Source: Siphonodentalium dalli | Taxonomy: Eukaryota; Mollusca; Scaphopoda; Gadilida; Siphonodentaliidae | Assembly (NCBI GenBank): GCA_032622095.1 | Contig: CP136064.1 | Coordinates: forward strand, 175,848,247 to 175,912,246 | Direction of reading: 5' to 3' | Length of the DNA stretch: 64,000 nucleotides | Shown: positions 45,530 to 56,199 of the stretch, one piece after another | Layout: each line of letters begins with the position of its first letter | Position numbering within the stretch: the stretch's first letter is position 1 | Position numbers and translations under genes: made by a program | The notes under the pieces: generated by a model | The model's input: the letters and a program-made list of their open reading frames with translations, nothing else | Told to the model about the DNA's origin: nothing | Databases searched by the model: none

Positions 45530-46215
45530 TAAAACACCACGGTAAACCATGGTAAAAAAACCGAGATATTTTGTCCACCCATCGTGGTGTCACCATGGTG
45601 GTTTACCATAGTTTTACCGTGGTGGTAATACCGTGGTGGTTTACCGAGGTGTTACCATCTTGGTAAACCACCATGGTGACACCACGATGGGTGGCCAAAA
45701 TATCTCGGTTTTTTTACCATTGTTTACCATGGTGGTATACTTTGGTTTACCGTGGTGTTACCATGATGGTGTACCGTGGTGTTACTATGGTTTACCGTGG
45801 TGGTATACTGTGGTTTACCGTGGTGTTACCATGATGGTATACTGAGGTTTACCGTGGTGTTACCATGATGGTATACTGTGGTTTACAGTGTGTTACCATG
45901 ATGGTATACTGTGGTGTTACCATGGTTTACCGCGGTGTTACCATGGTGGTATACTGTGGTTTATTGTGGTGTTACCATGATGGTATACTGTGGTTTACCG
46001 TGGTGTTACCATGGTGGTATACTGTGGTTTACCGTGGTGTTACCATGGTGATATACTTTGGTTTACCGTGGTGTTACCATGATGGTATACTGTGGTTTAC
46101 CATGGTGTTACCATGGTGGTATACTGTGGTTTACCATGGTGCTATACTTTGGTTTAACGTGGTGGTTTACACTTGTTAACCATGGTAATTTACTGTGGTT
46201 AACCATGGCAGTTTA
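45530..46215 (+). repeat. 34-bp minisatellite of TTACC/GGT units, with palindrome
   Basis: About 14 units of roughly 34 bases, each like GGTATACTGTGGTTTACCGT followed by GGTGTTACCATGAT. The first part (45553-45719) is an inverted repeat whose arms include AAAACCGAGATATTTTG and CACCCATCGTGGTGTCACC. Both strands are rich in CCATGGT. Long open frames through it are repetition artefacts. Confidence 0.85.
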
Positions 46216-46291
46216 CTGCAATATTGCAACATGTTACCATTTCATGAGATTCCATCCACAGCCATGTAAATTATTAAATATTCTGTGGTTC

Positions 46292-46680
46292 GATCTGTAC
46301 ACCGGAGCTCATAACGCTCTCCGCTATACACCCCACCCACATATTAAGCTCATGTTGAGAATGCACGAGTACGATGGCTAACGTTCTGAAATGCATATCA
46401 ACTGAATTTTAATCAAGAAAAGTTACTATCGGCTCATCGGGGGTAATGTCGATAGTTGTGATCGATATGAAAATGATTTTTCTTTCAGATGATACCGGAT
46501 TGCATCGATAACAACCATCGGCATTACTCCCAGTGAGCCGAGTAACTTTTATTTATCAAAATTCAGTTGCTATGCATTTCAGAAAATTCAGCCATCATGC
46601 TCCTTCTCTACTGTAGGAGGTTCAGCGTATGTTGTGGGTTGGTGTATAGCGGAGCGCGTTACAAGCTCCTGTGGATCAGC
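46292..46680. mobile_element. foldback element of about 390 bp
   Basis: Arms GGAGCTCATAACGCTCTCCG ... CTATACACCCCACCCACA and the complement (TGTGGGTTGGTGTATAGCGG ...). The inner arms include GAAATGCATATCAACTGAAT, AGTTACT.TCGGCTCA and GGGGTAATGTCGATAGTTGT. Non-coding. Confidence 0.72.
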
Positions 46681-46993
46681 ATGTTCGTGTTAAATGTAAT
46701 GAACAATTAAAGATCATTGATAACAGATCTTAGACTTATTAGAGCAAAGTTGTTAACATTGCGAGTATACACCTTGAGAATGGCAGCAACAATTAGCATT
46801 ATTATTTATTTGAAAAAACCTGTGTTCTCAGGGAGTTTCGTCGTAACTGAAATTGTCACTATTGTTTTCAGGGCCGGGAAACTCCGCCACGTGACCGCTA
46901 ATTTCGTCACAAAAATTTCCGAGTAAAACACAATGTCGTCTACTATATGCTTGTTTTTCAGAACTGCGGAGTGGCGCAGAGGACAGTTTGTAG

Positions 46994-47189
46994 TTTTTGA
47001 CGTGTATTGCTTATTGCTTAAATTTATAAAATATTCAAGTGTTTGACTGATACCTAAACAAAAAAATATATATTTGGACAATATTCGAATGTGAATATTC
47101 GAATGTGCGCATAATTGTTTTTTGTTTGGGCATCAGTCAAACACCTGAATATTTTATAAGTTTATACAATTATCCATACACGTCAAAAT
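46994..47189. mobile_element. foldback element of about 196 bp
   Basis: Arms TTTTGACGTGTAT, TATAAAATATTCAAGTGTTT and GACTGATACC with their complements, around the inverted pair TATTCGAATGTGAATATTCG. Confidence 0.7.
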
Positions 47190-47337
47190 ATATAAATATA
47201 TCAAAGATATCATTTATCTCGCGAGGCGAAACAGATCAAATGGAACCACAAGTGTACACAGTTTGGTTAAGTGCGGTCGGTCCGTTAATAGATTGATTTT
47301 TTTTATTTAAAACCAATAAAATGACATAGCTGTAGCA

Positions 47338-47747
47338 AGTTACTAAAAGCTTGTGATGGATTCAGTATTACTAGTAATGTGTGTCCCAGAATTAGATCCG
47401 TATCTCCGAGATTATCTGTCATTTCATAAATATATCTCAACAATATCACAGCGTCAAAAGAATAGCAGACTCCGTAACTGGGCGATATGTCATGCGGCAT
47501 GGTTCTCAAATCACGTTGCGATGAAAATTGAAGAATAGCTGTCGTACGTTACTAAAATATTGTGATGGATTCAGTGATAATGTGTGTCCCAGGATTGGAT
47601 CTGTATCTCCGAGATTATCCGTCATAAATATATTTCAATATCACAGCATCACTGGCGTTCCGATCAAAATAATAGCAGACTCCGTAACTGGGCGATATGT
47701 CATGGCGACATGGTTCTCAAATCATGTTTCGATGAAAATTGAAGATT
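47338..47747 (+). repeat. tandem duplication of about 210 bp
   Basis: Two direct copies starting at about 47338 and 47549 share TTGTGATGGATTCAGT, AATGTGTGTCCCAG, TATCTCCGAGATTATC and AGACTCCGTAACTGGGCGAT. The short open frames it contains are not supported as genes. Confidence 0.78.
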
Positions 47748-49752
47748 ATGATCCATCGTCCTTTTTACTTGTACTTGTATGTTGTACTAGTAGCCAACAA
47801 ACTTGTGACTCATGAGTCATGCATGACTGATCTGTGACGTCATAATTCCGACTAATTCTACATAATCTGGTTCTAGCATGTGTAATTCTTATGTCTTTAA
47901 CTCGAACGGCCTATTATTTATTAGCACAAATCAATGGTGATCTAATCTTCCTATATCAATGTGCAGACTGGAATATAGGTATACATGTATGTCATTGAAT
48001 TTTCGGTGGGTTGTTTAATTACTCGATGTCAACTTTGCTTCGCTTCAAAAAGACACGTATTATCACATCTTGCTAAGTGAGGAATTTGGAAGTTCATCTT
48101 TGTGCAAACACATTATGTCATCACCATTTAAAATTTACTAGTAGCACCAACATTTGGTTGCTAATCATTCATGTTTTGAAGAAAATGTTTATCTTTGTGG
48201 TCCCGGCGGTTTTGGAGTAAGGGGATTACGTTACTGATGCATAAGAGGCAAACACTGCAACCCCAAATGTTACCCTTGTTGTCAAAATTATATTCAGTGA
48301 CCTACAGTTACTGTCATTGTTATCGTAAGATTATGCCGAATCTGGCTCCAATACAAACCCTATCCAATATAAATGTGTATGAATACTTGTCAGGATTTAA
48401 ATACATGTACACAATGAATACGTGCGACGTGTAGTCAATTACCTGGTACATGTTCGAAAATAAGATTCCAGCTGTACATATACATGTATATAGTGAGGTT
48501 CCACTTGGAGGATGTGTTCGTGTAACTTGTAGCAGAGAAATAGTTGTGGATAATTTGTGATAGCGTGTAAGTTGTAACACTGAACCAATATTTAGAAACA
48601 CACTTCTGTGATAAATAAGTGGAATAGTTAAATCGGAATGGGTCAAAGTTTACCTACATGGAGCTTGTACGCTACCCGTGCACACCAAGTCCTGAGAGAT
48701 TGGTGCCATGCATGTATATTTGATGCCATATCATTAATATAATATAAGAGAAATTTGACAATCCATATATATAGCATATGCGAATACACCCTATTTTACC
48801 ACATAGGTCATTTGGTGGCATCAGAAACATATTGCCGTATCAGTATTGACTTCCTCTGGTATAACTGGCCCTGTCTTTTGGGTAAATGAATATATAGTGA
48901 TTCCTTTCGAAGTGTATTTGACCAGCCAATCGGGTTAATAGTCACGAAGCTATCGGCGCTGGGCGACACATTGTCGGTAGCCGGGGGGTGGGTTATCGTC
49001 ATCTGAATATTCTGATGACTAGGTACAATGTACAAGTAAAATGCTAAAAACGATATCATCTCCCATTAAAATGTTACAGCCATGTTGTTTGCCACTACTT
49101 GGAATGATATGACTGACGCTTGGCTCCATGCAATATATAGAGCCCAAATAACACAGCAGAATCGTGCGCGATGCCCATGGTGCCACATTTATTGCCATTA
49201 TATAGGCAAATAACGAGTCAACATAACCTGACGGTCTCGATTAGAAAATAGCAGGGACACATGGGCGAACTCATTAGTACAGTCTGTCCCCAGTGAGGCG
49301 CTCTCGAGTGCTTGTGAGGAAATCTGGTAATGCGCTCTTAGGCGCTTCTAGGGATATGATGCGAGGCGTCAATAGGCGCTTCTGGGGATATATTGCAAAG
49401 TATCCAGGGACGCTTATGGGGAGTAAACAGTTACAAGAAATCAAAATAGGAAAAGTAAACATGTAAGATCCATCGAGGTACCCTGAGTCACCACAACAAA
49501 TTGGTTGAAATCGGTTCAGGGGTCTTGGAGAAAAATCATGGAACAGACAGATCCTACTCTTATATATATACACTGGAGAACTTTAATTGTATGTGTCATG
49601 CAAAATGAAACAAAGTGTTATAACCATGGACAAATAAACATCATGGCGCAAATAGAAATGTCAGTACATTATGATTTGACAACAACAAAAGTTGTTTGAA
49701 TATAGCCTATTTATTTAAGACTGAATGTATGCATGGATCACAGTTATTGGAT
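47748..49752. other. no gene recognised
   Basis: Non-coding as far as I can see. Near 49300-49420 the octamer AGGCGCTT recurs three times within about 80 bases, a small irregular repeat. Confidence 0.35.
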
Positions 49753-50266
49753 TTGTGTCAAATACCCCGAAAAATAAATATCTGCACCTCAATATATACA
49801 CAGAACGACACGATGTGTAAATGGATTTGTCAATACGGCACGAGTGCTGTCGCGTCAGGATAGAACGAGAGGCGCTTGCGCCTCGAGTTCTATCCTTCCG
49901 CGACAGCACGAGTGCCGTATCGACAAACCCATTTACACATCGTGTAGTTCTGTGTTTATTACACGCTTCACGTCCTAGAATCCGTGCATTAAAAATACAG
50001 GATTAGAAGGTTTATTTAGGCTCATACAGGGCGTGTTTGTCATGTGTGATGATTCTTTTATTTAAATAGTTCCAGTTTCGTGGTTGAGGCGAGCGTCATT
50101 TACGTCATTTTACGTCAACGAGATGCGTATGGAACGTACGTTGCATTCGGATTTGTGAATATGGAACAGCAATAACACTGTACTTCTAGGAACAAGCGTG
50201 TAATAAATTATAGAATAGATATATAGAGGTGCAGATATTTATTTTTCAGGGTTTTTGACACAAATT
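49753..50266. mobile_element. MITE of 514 bp containing a 152-nt palindrome
   Basis: Ends ATTTGTGTCAAATACCCCG and its near complement, then AAAAATAAATATCTGCACCT on both sides. Inside, 49801-49952 is almost perfectly self-complementary (arms CAGAACGACACGATGTGTAA, ACGGCACGAGTGCTGTCGCG, AGGATAGAACGAGAGGCGC). A third nested pair is TTATTACACGCTT / AAGCGTGTAATAA. Confidence 0.8.
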
Positions 50267-50331
50267 TCCAACAACTGCAACTGACAACTGTGGCATGGAT
50301 ATATCCAAAGATGGCATCAGAATTTGCAATG

Positions 50332-50416
50332 CAGCCAACGACTGGCTCAGTCGCTGATTGGTCGAAAATATCTGCTATTAATAATTATTTGATTGACAGC
50401 TGTGGAAAGTTCTATT
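50332..50416 (-). repeat. dispersed repeat shared with 2254-2330
   Basis: Reverse complement reads CCACAGCTGTCAATCAAATA ... ACCAATCAGCGACTGAG, matching 2254-2330. Confidence 0.6.
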
Positions 50417-51310
50417 GGACAAGTGGAATCAATATTAGATGTATGTTTATGTGTGTATATAATAAAAATAAATTAAAATTGGAGGTCTGTTTCTGGTGGT
50501 TTCAAAGGGAGAATTAATGAATAATTGTGTTGAAGCCCACTTGATTTTTTTAGAGGGAAAATTGAATGATGCTCAAGTGCAATTTTTATTATGTGACTTG
50601 TTTAAAATATTCTTCAATGATATTCAATTGTATATTGGTTAGGGCCACACTTAATAGATTGTTTGTTTCTGCTCGCAGACTGAATGTTTTAAAAGCCGCC
50701 GACTCCAGCTGCCGACTCAAATTATTATTTTTGATTAATTTTGTTTTGTTTTTTCGTCAGTGAATGTTCTGTTTTCCCATACAAAGACTAGTCATACAAT
50801 GTACTTCAAATGTTTATCTGATAATTTGTGGATGCAACTATAATACCTGTACTAAAAAGTGTAATTCACAGTGAACTCAGTACAACATGTTTCCATACTG
50901 ATGAATGTAAATGAGTTCGCTGTGAATTATTAAAAGTGCAGCAATTATATAATTGAAATCGTTGTCGAATATACATATTTTGAAAGGAAAGCAATGGTCA
51001 CTTTGATGAGGTTTCATGACAGGTGCTGCTGTAATTGTTTATAATAAGTATAATTTTTATTTAACGAATGTTCTGAGAGCATATAGAAAGTATTGGACAA
51101 TGATGTGCGGTTGTGTTGAACCACAATGAGATCAAATTTCAGTATATTTTTAATAGAAAAAAAATCGCCATTTGTTCCTTCTGCCATACCAGATGACGGA
51201 TTTTGTGAAACCTTTATATATGCAGGACGTCTAGATTCAACTAGTATTATAGTAAAATCCAGTAAATCATTTACAGATATATATAAATATTCAAATCATA
51301 CCTTTAAGTA
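50417..51310. other. no gene; small inverted pair
   Basis: AATTCACAGTGAACTC (about 50861) and GAGTTCGCTGTGAATTA (about 50912) form a short stem. The rest is AT-rich with no supported feature. Confidence 0.4.
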
Positions 51311-51902
51311 TTAAAGGGGTACTGTACGCCAAATGTTGTTGTTGGTTTCTATAGTCTCCAAGTCGGAGAATAAGGTAACAATTTTTTCATTATTTGAAAG
51401 TCTGTTGAGTACAAAGTAGTGTTACGGATGACAAATTTACCGGAATGCAAAAATACAAATTGTCGTTGTCGAGTAATTTTTGTACAGTTTTCAACCAAAT
51501 GAATCAAATAAAAGTTATATTATAGGCATACTAGTCCCATATAATCATTTAAGTTATTGTATCGTCGCTAGTCAGTGAGTGGCTTGAGTGTTCTCCCCGT
51601 ATCATCATAATATTTTAAGCGATCGTGTGAGCGATCAGTTTAACAATCCAGTATCCCTCAATTACTTTGTTTGATTACGGAAATTCGTAATTTAATTGAC
51701 GCCATTTTATGGCTCCAGTCATAAATTAAATTTATATCAAATTATTAACTTTTAAATTATTAAATTTTAAGATAGCCTATTAACCTGAGCGTTTACAGTA
51801 TACATCTTCGAATCAAATTACTTATGTTTTCTATATATTATCGATATTAGATCGTTGTTGTCACTGGAAATTTAATGAAAATGGCGTACAGTACTCCTTT
51901 AA
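51311..51902. mobile_element. TTAA-flanked element of about 590 bp
   Basis: Left end TTAAAGGGGTACTGTACGCC, right end (complement) TTAAAGGAGTACTGTACGCC, one mismatch in 21 bases, with TTAA at each edge. Fits a piggyBac/Kolobok-type non-autonomous element. No coding. Confidence 0.78.
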
Positions 51903-51999
51903 GGGCATCAATGGATTTAAAGATATCTCTAAATTATTTAGAGATATCTCTAAAATATTTGGAGCTATCTTCAAATATGTGTGCAGTACGTTAGTCCAA

Positions 52000-52145
52000 G
52001 GTTTCAATAGTCTGAGGGTTCAGTAGTCCGAGGGTTCGATAGTCCGAGGGCTCAATAGTCTGAGGGTTCAATAGCCCGAGTGTTCGATAGTCCAAGGGTT
52101 CAATAGTCTGAGGGTTTAATAGTCTGAGGGTTCGATAGTCGGTCA
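52000..52145 (+). repeat. 16-bp minisatellite, left arm
   Basis: About nine units of AGTCTGAGGGTTCAAT with scattered changes. Confidence 0.85.
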
Positions 52146-52394
52146 CACACATATATATAGGCCCCATTGTGCAATTATGTGTGGTTGCCTGTTGCAGGTC
52201 ACCACCCATTTCCAATTAAGAGTGACAAGGGAGGAAAAATGACGTTGACTATAGTATTAAATCTGTGTGATGCTTCTTTGCTTTCTCATAAGTTAATTTC
52301 ATTTAGCGTGAAATTAAACAAGAATCAGGCACCTGAAAACTGAGTTTAAAGGCACGAATGATCTTAGCAGCGGGTATGCTGTTAAAATAGTAAC

Positions 52395-52790
52395 ACCCGT
52401 TAAAACTGCCATAAACAGAAAGAATATTAAAATATAGACATTTTATTCTTATCACAATCATAAATATTGTGTAAATAGTATGTTATTGTCAAGTTTATAT
52501 GCTCTGTTATGTAAACAAAAGTCAGGTTTTGTAAACAAAAGCCAAGTTTTGTAACATTTGTAACAGGATTTAGTCGGAAATATGGCTTGTTGCCATTCAG
52601 CGGAAAGCTCTCAGGGATGGCAACAAGCCATATTTCCGACTAAATCCTGAACAGTTACCCATAATTCTGCTGTGGTTAACAAGTCGATTACTTAGAGCAT
52701 TACTGTACTATTTACGCGATATTTATGATTGGTATAAGAAAAAAGTCTGCCAATATTTGAATATTCTTTCTGTTTATGGCAGTTAGGATC
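52395..52790. mobile_element. foldback element split by a MITE
   Basis: Arms of about 75 bases: ACTGCCATAAACAGAAAGAA ... AAATATTGTGTAAATAGTA, and the complement from TACTATTTACGCGATATTTA to TTTCTGTTTATGGCAGT. The interior contains the mariner-type MITE at 52564-52707. Confidence 0.72.
52564..52707. mobile_element. mariner-type MITE lacking its left end
   Basis: CAGGATTTAGTCGGAAATAT, a shortened centre, and a right arm complete to TTAGAGCATTACTGTA. It lies nested in the foldback. Confidence 0.78.
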
Positions 52791-52842
52791 ACATTATTAT
52801 GATTGCAGCATGGCTTTTAACAACGGGATAAGAACATTGGTT

Positions 52843-52935
52843 GCATATTGGAGCCGGTACCGCTAAAAATTGACATGTTTTAAAAGTTTGAAGGGTTTAT
52901 TTTAGTATATACACATGTACAAAGGTGCAATGATG
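52843..52935 (+). repeat. 90-bp module, copy 1
   Basis: Contains ATTGGAGCCGGTACCGCTAA, AAAAGTTTGAAGGGTTTATT and ACACATGTACAAAGGTGCAA. Almost the same sequence is at 53845-53934 in a different element. Confidence 0.75.
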
Positions 52936-53084
52936 ATCGCTGCAATCTGTATTTGACCTTTCATTCATGAATACGTGCCATCTGTATTTGAGTTTTGTGA
53001 TTCTACAACCCTGATATATTCCAGCTGTTGAAAATGTTTATCAAAGTTGGGAGTGTGACCCAAAACCTTGCTGCCCCTTTTATA

Positions 53085-53360
53085 GGACCCTTGGACTATT
53101 GAAACCTTGGACTATTGAACCCTCGGACTATCAAACCCTCAGACTATCGAACCCTCTGACTATTGAATCCTCGGACTGTGCGCTTTAGACTAACACTCGG
53201 ACTATTGAACCTTCTTACTATTGAACTCTCAGACTATCGAACCCTAGGACTAGCGGACTATCGAAATCTCGGACTATTGAAACCTCAGACTGTGCCGCTT
53301 TTATAATAGACTAACACTCAAGACTATCGAACCCTCGGACTATTGACCCTCGGACTAACG
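53085..53360 (-). repeat. 16-bp minisatellite, right arm (opposite orientation)
   Basis: Units GGACTATTGAACCCTC / GACTATCGAACCCTC, with two short breaks near 53185 and 53295. Confidence 0.85.
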
Positions 53361-53844
53361 CACTGTCCCCTTCAAATATTTGGAGATATCTAAGCACATT
53401 TGATTTGTCGCACTATTCCATAATGAATTATAGATATCTCCAATTCGTTTAGAGATTTCTTTATAATGGATAAGTACTCATTTGAAAAGAAGTTAAAATC
53501 ATTTAGAGAGATCTCTTAATAATTTGTGATATCTCCAAATATTTAGAGATACCTCCAAATAAATTGGAGATATCTTTAAATATTTGGTGATGTTAATGCA
53601 TTTCTTCTCATTTTGAATGGTAATTGTAATGCAGAAAATGTCAAGTAATGGTAATGCATTATTTTGAAACTAATTGACCCACCCCTATCACTGAATAGAC
53701 CTACAATTTTGAGACATCTGAAAAAAGTGTCTGTCCATAATGTATGCAATAACGGTAAATCGCGGGTATAAATTAATGGCAAAATAACACCTTTTTAGCC
53801 TCTTGAGATATTTTATTTTGCAAATATAATGTTACACAATGCGT

Positions 53845-53934
53845 ATTGGAGCCGGTACCGTTAAAAATCGACATGTTTAAAAGTTTGAAGTGTTTATTTT
53901 CATATATACACATGTACAAAGGTGCAATGACCTT
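53845..53934 (+). repeat. 90-bp module, copy 2
   Basis: ATTGGAGCCGGTACCGTTAA, AAAAGTTTGAAGTGTTTATT and CACATGTACAAAGGTGCAAT. Sits in an insertion that breaks the left end of the 3.5-kb element. Confidence 0.75.
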
Positions 53935-53984
53935 TGTTCTTATACCAAATATTGGTCTAAAACTGGCATATCCCATATAAAAAT

Positions 53985-54640
53985 GTACCAAGGTATTTAC
54001 CAAGGTAAATTTTACCATGGTATTTGTACCACGGTCAATTGATCACGTCGGTAAATTTTACCAAGGTAAATTTTAGTGCTTTACCAAGGTAAAAATTTAC
54101 CAAGGTATTTACCGAGGTAAATTTTACCATGGTTCTTTACCCTGGTCAATTGATCACGTCAGTAAATTTTACCAAGGTGAAAAAATCACGGTAAAACTTT
54201 ACCATGGTGAAAATACCATGGTAAAAGAACCTCGGTAAATTGTTGGAATACTACTGTATTTTTACCACGGTGAATTCAGCATGATAAATTTTACCAAGAT
54301 GTTCTACCAAGGTATTTGACCTTGGTAGAACACCTTAGTAAAATTTACCACGCTATATTCACTGTGGCAAAATACTGAGGTATTTCAACAGTTTACCCAG
54401 GTTCTTTAACCGTGGTATTTTCTGGAGTACCTAGTAAAAAAGTTGAATATATCAAGGTATACATGTATTACCAGAGTTTACATGTATATGTGAATCTAGA
54501 ATGGTAAAAATCCACCAAGGAAATTTGACGCAGTATCGATTTACCAATGAATAAGTACTAGGGTACCGGTATGTCAGTTGAAAGTACCATGATAATTAAT
54601 AGGTAAAATGGTAAATAAATATTGGAATCTACCCTGGTAG
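53985..54640. repeat. left subterminal palindrome array
   Basis: Many copies of TTTACCAAGGTAAATTTTAC, TTACCATGGTA and ACCAAGGTATTT, decaying toward the centre of the element. Confidence 0.75.
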
Positions 54641-55284
54641 ATACGTACATCGATCATTTAATTTAATTGAACCCATATACACACATCTATAATATCTAGT
54701 ACTGGTACTAAGCATCTGTGATGTAATATTGCTCGCCAGTTTTGGGGGAATTGATCAATGATGTTAGAACTTTGCCTATAATGATTTCTAGTTGCGATGG
54801 ACCAAAGTTCTAATGGTATTCATTTGGGGTAAACGTATCGAAGTGACAGCGATGTGTTTAAAATAATGAGATGTTTAATTGTATGAAGGTATATAAGATG
54901 GTAACAATATCACCGTCAATGTCTTTTAGTGTCTCCATGATGGAACTGTGATGTTAGAAATACGTCCACAACTCCACATCCGACCGTGATCGATAGCCGA
55001 GTTCTAATGTTATTGTTCTCCTGGTCAGCCGACCGCGTCACAGTTCACACACATTGCGTGCTGAGTAGAACTCCGTGAGCAGTCCGCTTTGTCCACTCTA
55101 GTCACAACACTGGGTCACGAATTATGGCATACTGACACACTGTAGCTGTTCTGTTTACATTGACGCAGTTGGTCTCTGTTCGTACAGACATGAAAGTTAA
55201 CATAAGCCAAGTTCTCCAAAACCGACATTCACCACAATGATATAAATTAGTATAATTGAGAAATTTTTGTTTAATATTCTAATT

Positions 55285-55818
55285 CTAGTTCATGTCGATT
55301 ATTCCCCGCTCATCGTCACTGGCTTGAAGTTGTTCAAGTTCGATTTGGACTGATTCATTTCCATCGTTAGCAAATCCGTAGTCTTGAAATATCACATTAT
55401 CACCAATCTCCAAACATACTTCCTCTGAGTCGATATATTCTTCAACTTGAAGCTCATATTCAATATCTGACTGCGGAACTGACGGCCGCGGAACCATTGA
55501 ATCCTGTGTTTCTTGTTGATCATTTAGCATGTTTAGTTGAACTTGTTCATTATCATTATGTTCAACTTGTTCCATTTCATTAGGTGTTGCAAAAAATTAA
55601 GTCTGAGTCATTTGACACTGTATTTGAGACACTTTCACTTTGAGAATTGTGGCCGGCAGTTTCACTGTCACTGTGTGTTCACAAGTTGAAGTTCCACTTG
55701 CAGTCGAATCGAAACGATCAGCCTCACACATCCAGCGTCTAGTTGTGCTTTTTGGAATATTCTCACTCAGTGGGTCCTCCAAGTATCGTTTATAATGTTT
55801 AAGTTTGTCCTTCGACAT
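55285..55818 (-). pseudogene. unrecognised acidic protein, frame broken twice, in the 3.5-kb transposon
   Basis: Minus-strand reading begins at ATG 55818 (MSKDKLKHYKRYLEDPLSEN, then PKSTTRRWMCEADRF) and stops at 55597. The same frame resumes after the stop and runs to 55285 (MEQVEHNDNEQVQLNML ... DNVIFQDYGFANDGNESVQI). Between them a different frame reads sensibly as SDSETAGHNSQSESVSNTVS, NDSDLIF. It is entered near a CACACAG stretch and left at a run of six T. The polar, Ser/Asp/Glu-rich composition continues across all three, so two small compensating indels have probably broken one frame. I do not recognise the family. A basic KxYxRYLxDP start before an acidic region is the sort of N-terminus seen in some transposon-encoded proteins. 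No catalytic domain follows, so this may be a lone first exon. Confidence 0.5.
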
Positions 55819-56199
55819 AACGAGGAGAATGATTCGTTACTAGCTTCGAAAACAAAATGAAAATCTATACCGCCAAAAACATTGGAACTGACGGAAGTGA
55901 AGAGTGGAGGTCGTCGATCGATAACTGAGAATTAGCGAAACGGACAATTAAAAACGAACATGTTTAAAGCAGTTCATATTAGTATCATATAATGTATACA
56001 TGACACACATTAAATAATCAACCAACCAACTAGTTATATAATTCATGAAATATCAGTTTTTTTTTATTTTCGTGATTGCGTAATGGCGATTTCGGACAGT
56101 AATTTATGCGCGGTTCGTTTCGTTTATGTTTTGAACTCGTGTACTCTTTTTTCTGGATTAAATTAGAGTAATATTAACAATTATTAATTGGGAAACTGT

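Larger units (their letters stand above)
51915..53583. mobile_element. 1.7-kb element with minisatellite inverted ends
   Basis: Both ends start TTTAAAGATATCTC and carry several AGATATCTC/AATATTTGGAG repeats. These lead into a 16-bp minisatellite (AGTCCGAGGGTTCGAT) at 52000-52140 on the left and its complement (GGACTATTGAACCCTC) at 53085-53360 on the right. The centre holds a second foldback (52395-52790, arms ACTGCCATAAACAGAAAGAA) that is itself split by a mariner-type MITE. No transposase. Outer limits are judged by where the inverted similarity stops. Confidence 0.68.

Noticed and set aside
45633..46381. Open frames of 70 to 107 codons rich in VVYRGVTM and GLPWCYH
   Set aside because: They are translations of the 34-bp minisatellite. 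The peptide repetition follows the DNA period and there is no start context, splice support or domain.
52000..52145. GGTTCGATAGTCC runs as possible tRNA T-arm (B box) sequences
   Set aside because: They are units of a 16-bp minisatellite. No A box or cloverleaf can be formed.
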